Source: Mumia sp. ZJ1417 (GTDB taxonomy: Bacteria; Actinomycetota; Actinomycetes; Propionibacteriales; Nocardioidaceae). From it: a stretch of 64,000 bases of DNA. The notes under the pieces were generated by a model that was not told the DNA's origin, made no database searches, and saw only the letters and a list, made by a program, of their open reading frames with translations. Shown here one piece after another: positions 59,664-64,000 of this stretch (positions are counted from its first letter, which is position 1; the number at the start of each line of letters is the position of its first letter). The DNA is taken from assembly GCF_014127285.1 (NCBI RefSeq), contig NZ_CP059901.1, forward strand, positions 186,001-250,000, given 5' to 3'. Both the position numbers and the translations under genes were made by a program.

Positions 59664-61922
59664 CTACTCGACCACCTTCCCCGTCGGCAGTGACGGCGCG
59701 ACCATCGGATACAGCGTGCGGTCGTCGACCGACACCACGGCGACGACCCGCTTGCCGACGTCGGCCGCGCTCAGCGTGTACGCGTACGACGTTGCACCCT
59801 TGACCACGCGTCCCCCGACGAGCCATCGGTAGTCGAACCCGTGCACCTCGCGCGACCAGCGGCCGTTGCTGACCGTCAGCGTCGAGCCCACCTTGGCCTC
59901 GCCGGTGATCCGCGGCAGCGCCGTCGGCACGACGGCGCGCTTGCCCGGGTCGTCGAGCACGACGTCGTCGGCCTGGACGAACACCTGCTTGTGGGTGTAC
60001 CAGAGCTGGTAGTAGCGCAACGCGCCCTTCACGTCCGTACGGTCATCGGGGATCGACCCGTCGAACGACTGCGCGTAGTAGTAGTCGGTCTCCACGTCGT
60101 CGTCGCTCACGGCGTAGCGCTGGCCGACGCCGACCGTGTACTCGAGCGCGCCGATCGCCTGCACCGGGATCTCGTACGGGGCGTATGCCTCCGGCTCCGG
60201 GTATGCCCGCCCGTACACCGGTGCTGCCGTCGTCTCCGACGCCACGGTCACGGTCTTGGCCGTCGTACGGAAGATGCTCGGATCGTCGGCCGGGTTCGCG
60301 ATCCACACGAGCGAGCCGGCCCACCAGACCCCGAGCCACCCGTCGCGCACCTCCGCGACGACGAGCTTGTGCCCGGCGTTGATGCGGGCGCTGATGTCGC
60401 TGGCGTACGAGGTGCCGGCGGCGCCGTTCGGCTTCCAGCCCGGATCGTTCGCGAGAGGCGCGTCCGCGGCGGGGGCCTGGCGCGCGAGCACGAAGTTCGT
60501 ACCCTGGCCCGCGACGCAGTCACCGGAGCCGGGCGACGCCTGCTGGCAGCCGGTGACCGGGTTGATGTTGTCGGCGTAGCCGGGACGGACCTCGACCACG
60601 TCGCCGGCCTTCACGCCCGCAGTGTTCTTGGCGGACTGGCCGATCGGCGCACCGAGCAGGTCGAAGTAGTGCTCCCAGTCCCAGTACGGCCCCGGGTCCC
60701 AGTGGACGTTCTTGGTGTAACCGGCGAGGATGCCGGGCACCTGGTCGTGCCCGATGATGTGGGCGCGGTCGAGCGGGATGTCGTGCTTCTCGGCGAGATG
60801 GCGGACGAGGGTCGCCGACTGCTGGTACATCGCCTCGGTGAACCATCCGGCCGAGCCTGCCCAGCCCTCGTGCTCGATGCCGATCGAGTGCGCGTTGACG
60901 TACCAGTTTCCCGCGTGCCAGCCGACGTCCTTGGGGTCGAGGTGGTTGGCGATGTGCCCGTCGGAGGAGCGGATCGTGTAGTTCCAGGCGAGGTACGTGG
61001 GGTCGGTGACGAGCCGGATCGTCGGGTCGTACGCGGTCTCGGTGTCGTGGATGACGATGTACTTGAGCTTGGGTCCGCCGGGCCCGGTGCGGTCGGCCTT
61101 GTCGTGGTTGCCGTAGTTGCCCGTGCTGTCAGGGTCGGTCGGGTTCCCCTTCGCGTAGCCCGCCGGGATCCACTCGCAGCCGAGGTCGGTCGGGCAGTCG
61201 GTCTCGGGGTCGCTCGCGGTCGGGCTGGCGACGGCGATCGCCGGGTCGGCCTCGAGAGTCACGCGCTCGCCGCTCGAGGTGACCCGGTCCTGACCCGTAC
61301 GGGCGGCCGCGAGCACCTGGGTGACGAAGCTGTCGGCGGACCCGAACCGCCGGATCGCCGGAGCCCAGTCCTTGGCCGGACTGCTGCCGTCGAGGTCGGG
61401 CGCGTACGAGGCGGTCAGTGCCGCGGCCGCGCACAGGTTGGCGCGGTCGTCGGTCTTCACGGCGTCGACGGTGAGTCCGGTGAGGGTGGCGGCGCGGTCG
61501 AGCTCGCTGGTCGTACGGCCCACCCCGCCGGCCCCGTCGGTCGAGCCGGCCCCGTCGGTCGAGCCGGCCCCGTCGGTCGAGCCTGTCGAGACCCCGCCCT
61601 TCCCGGCCCCGTCGGGCACCGCCGCCGTCGTGGCCTTGAGGTTGAACATGCCGTACCCGCCATCGTTGCTCGCCTGGCCGTTGTGGCCCTCCCAGCGGGA
61701 CTGCAGGTACGAGACGGACTTGAGGAGGTTCGCGGGGACGTCGGCCGCGGTCGCAGCGGCGTCGAACGCGGAGTCGAGGGTCGGTGTCGCGAGGACTGCG
61801 GTGCAGTCGACGGCTGGTCGGTCAGAGGGGGGTGATGCCGAGACGAGCGAGGCGGGCAGGGCGGTCAGCAGCAGTGCTGATGCTCCCCCGACGACGCCGA
61901 CCCGGACGAGTGTGGTTCGCAC
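59664..61922 (-). CDS. Secreted N-acetylmuramoyl-L-alanine amidase (amidase_2) with a C-terminal strand domain
   Basis: 752 residues from the GTG at 61920-61922, preceded by GAAGGAG. Signal peptide about 1-29. An SLT/lysozyme-like helical region (about 40-105, ANLLKSVSYLQSRWEGHNGQ) comes first, then an insert made of an interspersed repeat, then the amidase_2 domain (about 275-435): YIVIHDTETAYD with the zinc His, the HSIGIEHEGW Glu, and GHDQVPGI with NVHWDPGPYWDW, the second His region. Beta domains follow, with an Ig-like module at the end. It probably cuts the amide bond between MurNAc and the stem peptide, in turnover or in lysis of other cells. Codon use is uniform apart from the insert. 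Confidence 0.87.
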   Translation of the reverse strand: MRTTLVRVGVVGGASALLLTALPASLVSASPPSDRPAVDCTAVLATPTLDSAFDAAATAADVPANLLKSVSYLQSRWEGHNGQASNDGGYGMFNLKATTAAVPDGAGKGGVSTGSTDGAGSTDGAGSTDGAGGVGRTTSELDRAATLTGLTVDAVKTDDRANLCAAAALTASYAPDLDGSSPAKDWAPAIRRFGSADSFVTQVLAAARTGQDRVTSSGERVTLEADPAIAVASPTASDPETDCPTDLGCEWIPAGYAKGNPTDPDSTGNYGNHDKADRTGPGGPKLKYIVIHDTETAYDPTIRLVTDPTYLAWNYTIRSSDGHIANHLDPKDVGWHAGNWYVNAHSIGIEHEGWAGSAGWFTEAMYQQSATLVRHLAEKHDIPLDRAHIIGHDQVPGILAGYTKNVHWDPGPYWDWEHYFDLLGAPIGQSAKNTAGVKAGDVVEVRPGYADNINPVTGCQQASPGSGDCVAGQGTNFVLARQAPAADAPLANDPGWKPNGAAGTSYASDISARINAGHKLVVAEVRDGWLGVWWAGSLVWIANPADDPSIFRTTAKTVTVASETTAAPVYGRAYPEPEAYAPYEIPVQAIGALEYTVGVGQRYAVSDDDVETDYYYAQSFDGSIPDDRTDVKGALRYYQLWYTHKQVFVQADDVVLDDPGKRAVVPTALPRITGEAKVGSTLTVSNGRWSREVHGFDYRWLVGGRVVKGATSYAYTLSAADVGKRVVAVVSVDDRTLYPMVAPSLPTGKVVE
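61531..61593. repeat. Interspersed repeat variant and its tandem decay inside the amidase gene
   Basis: GGTCGAGCCTGTCGAGACC at 61575-61593 is a variant of the 19-bp repeat. Beside it lie three 18-base units ending CGTCGGTCGAGCCG (61531-61584). Read in the gene they give VSTGST and (STDGAG)x3, in frame. Confidence 0.85.
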
Positions 61923-62356
61923 GCGAGTGGCTCCTTCCGTCGCCTGATCGGTTCAGGTGATCCTCTGGATGCAAGCGCAACTGCGGTGGTTCCGCCACGG
62001 GGAGTATCAGCACCTGGGACGAAGATCTGTTACGTAAAGTCGCCCTCCCGTGGTCAGCCCGTAGTGGGCTCTTCATATTTGCGGGTGAAGGTGGGGTTTG
62101 AAGCCGCCGGTTTCGAGTACGCATCTGGCGATGTGATGGGTGAGGTGAGTGAAGCCGAGGGCGAGCCTCGCAGGTTCGAGTCGACCGTTGGTCGCTTCGG
62201 TGGGGCGTTGGCGATTCTGGGGTGGTCGAGCTGGTCGTTCACAGCTCCTCCCGGATCCCCGGGTGCCGGCTCACCCGGAGAAGGGCAGTTCTCACGCTTG
62301 ATGAGGCGAGACTGATTCCGCCAGCTCCACGAAACGCCGGCCGACGCATCCTTTTG
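61923..62356. other. Gene-poor stretch between amidase and sigma-factor genes
   Basis: No supportable gene. The amidase promoter must lie at its left end. A frame on the minus strand at 62054-62242 and one on the plus strand at 61986-62315 are open but have no start signal, family or protein-like pattern. The sequence is less GC-rich than its surroundings and might be the debris of a mobile element. Confidence 0.4.
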
Positions 62357-63271
62357 TCATTTCTGGCCATCGGGCGGACCGATGCGGGCAATGTCGGAGA
62401 CCGGGTAGCCGAGGTGGGCCAGCTTGTCGGGGTTAATGATCGACCGGACCGTCTGGATTGTGCCTTCATGGATGTCCAGGGCGAGGACATTGATGAGATG
62501 GTCGTCGGCGTCGAAGGCGAGAAGGCCGGGCTGACCGTTCACGTGGGCGGCCTCCAGGCGCGCCCCCAGCGAGGCGTAGCGCTTGAAGAACCCGATAAGT
62601 AGACGTGCCACTCGCTCATTTCCGAACACTGGTTCGGCCACAGCTCGGGCCTTCCCACCGCCGTCGCCCTGGAACACGGCGTCGGCGGCGAGAAGTTCCA
62701 CCAAGGCACCGACCTGGCCGTCCTCGGCCGCGGCCTTGAACCTCGTTGTCAACAGCTCCCGTTCCTGTGAGGAGGCCTCGAAGCGGGGGCGGCCCTCGCT
62801 GATCCGGGTCCGGGCGCGCGAGAACACCTGCCGACAGTTCCCTTCGCTCTTGTTGACGATCTTGGCTATCTCGTCGTAGGGGTACACGAAAACCTCGCGG
62901 AGCAGGAACACAGCGCGCTCGATCGGACTGAGCCTCTCGAGGAGGACGAGAAACGACAGGGACAGTGAGTCCGACATGGCGGCATGCTCCGAAGGGTCGG
63001 GGTCGGTCAGCACCGGCTCAGGAAGCCAAGTCCCCACGTAGGACTCGCGCCGGACCCGTGCGGAGCGGAGGTGGTCGATTGCGAGCCGGGTTGTGATCGT
63101 GGTCAGGAACGCCGGCTTGGACTCCACAACAGTGCCGGCCGCGAAGGCTCGGAGCAGGCGCTCGTGGGCTTCTTGGACCAGGTCTTCTGCATCGCTGGCG
63201 CTCCCTGTCATCCGGTAGGCGATCGAGAACAGCTGACGCGAAATGTTGTCGGTTTCGGGCTCATCATTCAT
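62357..63271 (-). CDS. ECF41-type sigma factor with SnoaL-like C-terminal domain
   Basis: 304 residues from the ATG at 63269-63271 with GGAGGA upstream. Sigma region 2 (QLFSIAYRMTGSASDAEDLV) and region 4 (LSPIERAVFLLREVFVYPYD) lie in the first 165 residues. The conserved WLPEP (82-86) of ECF41 proteins is present, and the C-terminal part is a SnoaL-like fold with DGGGKARA and NPDKL, the other two ECF41 marks; this domain regulates the sigma factor itself, in place of an anti-sigma factor. It has its own ECF41-type promoter at 63294-63320, so it autoregulates. The neighbouring oxidoreductase is the expected target, an equivalent of the carboxymuconolactone decarboxylase, oxidoreductase or epimerase genes that accompany ECF41 factors. 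Confidence 0.92.
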   Translation of the reverse strand: MNDEPETDNISRQLFSIAYRMTGSASDAEDLVQEAHERLLRAFAAGTVVESKPAFLTTITTRLAIDHLRSARVRRESYVGTWLPEPVLTDPDPSEHAAMSDSLSLSFLVLLERLSPIERAVFLLREVFVYPYDEIAKIVNKSEGNCRQVFSRARTRISEGRPRFEASSQERELLTTRFKAAAEDGQVGALVELLAADAVFQGDGGGKARAVAEPVFGNERVARLLIGFFKRYASLGARLEAAHVNGQPGLLAFDADDHLINVLALDIHEGTIQTVRSIINPDKLAHLGYPVSDIARIGPPDGQK

Positions 63272-63293
63272 CTGCGTCCTCCATACCGCTCCT

Positions 63294-63320
63294 GACGACA
63301 CAGGAGCGCTTCGTGTGACA
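63294..63320 (-). promoter_or_regulatory. ECF41-type promoter of the sigma-factor gene
   Basis: On the minus strand TGTCACA (63320-63314), a 16-base spacer and CGTC (63297-63294) match the published ECF41 consensus. It lies 23 bases ahead of the sigma-factor start. Confidence 0.8.
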
Positions 63321-63365
63321 AGTGGTGCTGGATCGAGGCCCGGATGCGGCTACTCACGGCCGAAG

Positions 63366-63392
63366 TGTCACACCTGCCGCAGGTGTCTCGTC
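63366..63392 (+). promoter_or_regulatory. ECF41-type promoter of the oxidoreductase gene
   Basis: TGTCACA (63366-63372), a 16-base spacer and CGTC (63389-63392), identical in form to the divergent one at 63294-63320; 36 bases ahead of the oxidoreductase ATG. Confidence 0.8.
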
Positions 63393-63428
63393 ATGGATAC
63401 AAGCAACCGAGAACAAAGGATGAAGCAC

Positions 63429-64000
63429 ATGACGAACAAGGAAACGCACCACAAGACCGTGGTCATCGGTGGTGGCTACACAGGGATCATGGCAGCCATC
63501 CGGGTCGCGCGCCGGAGCCGGGCGATCGGCGGACGAGTGACGTTGGTCAACCCCTCGAGCCGATTCAACGAACGCCTGCGCATGCACCAGCAGGCGACGC
63601 ACCAAGAGATGGAATACCTCGCGATCCCAGATCTCGTGCAGGGACTGGACATTGAGTTCGTGGAAGGGACCGCGACCGACCTGGACGCTGAGCGACAGGA
63701 GCTGGCCGTAGCCACCGAACAGGGCGAAACCACCCTTCACTACGACACCCTCATCTACGCCATCGGCAGCGCGACCCCCACGAACCACGTGCCCGGTGCC
63801 GACGTGCACTCCTACACCCTGAACTCGCCGTCCTCGGCGAACAAGCTGGCCAGCCGACTCACGGAGGTCGCCGACGGCGGCACCGCGGTGGTGTGTGGCA
63901 ACGGCCTGACTGGTGTCGAGGCGGCCACCGAGATCGCCGAGTCCTTCCCGTCGGTACGGGTCGTCCTCCTGGGGCGTGACGAGCCGGCGCCACTGATGAA
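63429..64000 (+). CDS. FAD-dependent NAD(P)H oxidoreductase, N-terminal part (cut by window edge)
   Basis: At least 190 residues, open at the window end. The N-terminus (KTVVIGGGYTGIMAAIRVAR) is the FAD-binding dinucleotide fold GxGxxG with the G-rich first loop; a second fold, for NAD(P)H, starts at TAVVCGNGLTGVEAATEIAE (about 151-170). Between them ERLRMHQQATHQEMEYL and TLIYAIGSATP fit the type II NADH dehydrogenase/pyridine nucleotide-disulfide reductase family. The ATG at 63429 follows AAAGGA by 8 bases; an ATG three codons upstream is less well placed. It is the predicted target of the ECF41 sigma factor. Confidence 0.85.
   Translation, partial: MTNKETHHKTVVIGGGYTGIMAAIRVARRSRAIGGRVTLVNPSSRFNERLRMHQQATHQEMEYLAIPDLVQGLDIEFVEGTATDLDAERQELAVATEQGETTLHYDTLIYAIGSATPTNHVPGADVHSYTLNSPSSANKLASRLTEVADGGTAVVCGNGLTGVEAATEIAESFPSVRVVLLGRDEPAPLM

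Noticed and set aside
61986-62315. A 109-codon plus-strand frame in the gap before the sigma-factor gene.
   Set aside because: No start signal, odd composition and no recognisable family; cannot be supported as a gene.

Overview
The window is 64 kb of a high-GC actinobacterial chromosome. Supporting signs are GTG starts, dense CGTACGG-type words, mycothiol-linked formaldehyde chemistry, GTP-type PEP carboxykinases, a GlxR/CRP-like site, an ECF41 sigma factor, and many secreted multidomain proteins. The style fits Nocardioidaceae-like Propionibacteriales, but the genus is an inference from style only; no 16S rRNA is present.

Left part (1-13 kb) is accessory and partly decayed. A GTG-started gene running off the left edge encodes the Mrr-like nuclease head of a probable STAND-type defence ATPase. 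Then come small unknown membrane or soluble proteins, a broken copy of the 3' end of the neighbouring 6.2 kb gene, an HNH nuclease remnant, a 2070-residue secreted protein with a beta-helix and a metzincin-type protease motif, an orphan HTH protein of AbiEi/antitoxin style, an HhH membrane protein, a truncated bacterial PH-domain gene and an Ltp-domain membrane protein. Two copies of an unusual hairpin element lie in this stretch.

13-29.5 kb is mostly housekeeping and accessory metabolism. It holds a murein-recycling pair (NamZ-type muramidase plus serine hydrolase), a class II Fic protein with a strong operator-like inverted repeat, GNAT, ABM and alpha/beta hydrolase genes, and two DrrAB-type ABC exporters. 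One exporter is transcribed with a DUF4097 gene opposite a GbsR/MarR-like regulator; the other follows PadR and DUF1048. An ArsR/AHSA1 pair lies between them. LysE and PAP2 proteins, a triple palindrome, DUF4446 and arginine deiminase follow.

29.5-47.5 kb contains an MFS exporter overlapping tail-to-tail with a DODA-type dioxygenase, a fragmentary stretch, two small secreted proteins, a second PAP2, the canonical PEP carboxykinase, a 2757-residue secreted FnIII/malectin/propeller protein, an S55-like secreted peptidase and tRNA-Arg(ACG).

47.5-64 kb contains a VOC protein, the mycothiol-dependent formaldehyde dehydrogenase with its MBL partner, a rhodanese, PutA with a divergent LysR regulator, and a translationally coupled pair of an unknown protein with a beta-hairpin-like Ser/Thr segment and an EEP-fold hydrolase. 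Then come ArsR, a second and divergent PEP carboxykinase in which the P-loop Cys is Ser, a secreted amidase, an ECF41 sigma factor and the start of an FAD oxidoreductase. The last two share a perfect pair of divergent ECF41-type promoters.

The most interesting items are the truncated defence gene, the PEPCK paralogue with an altered nucleotide site, the possible toxin-like pair at 55.3-57.1 kb, the interspersed 19-bp repeat that supplies a stop codon in one gene and sits in frame inside another, and the ECF41 promoter pair. All domain calls come from reading motifs by eye; no database search was run.
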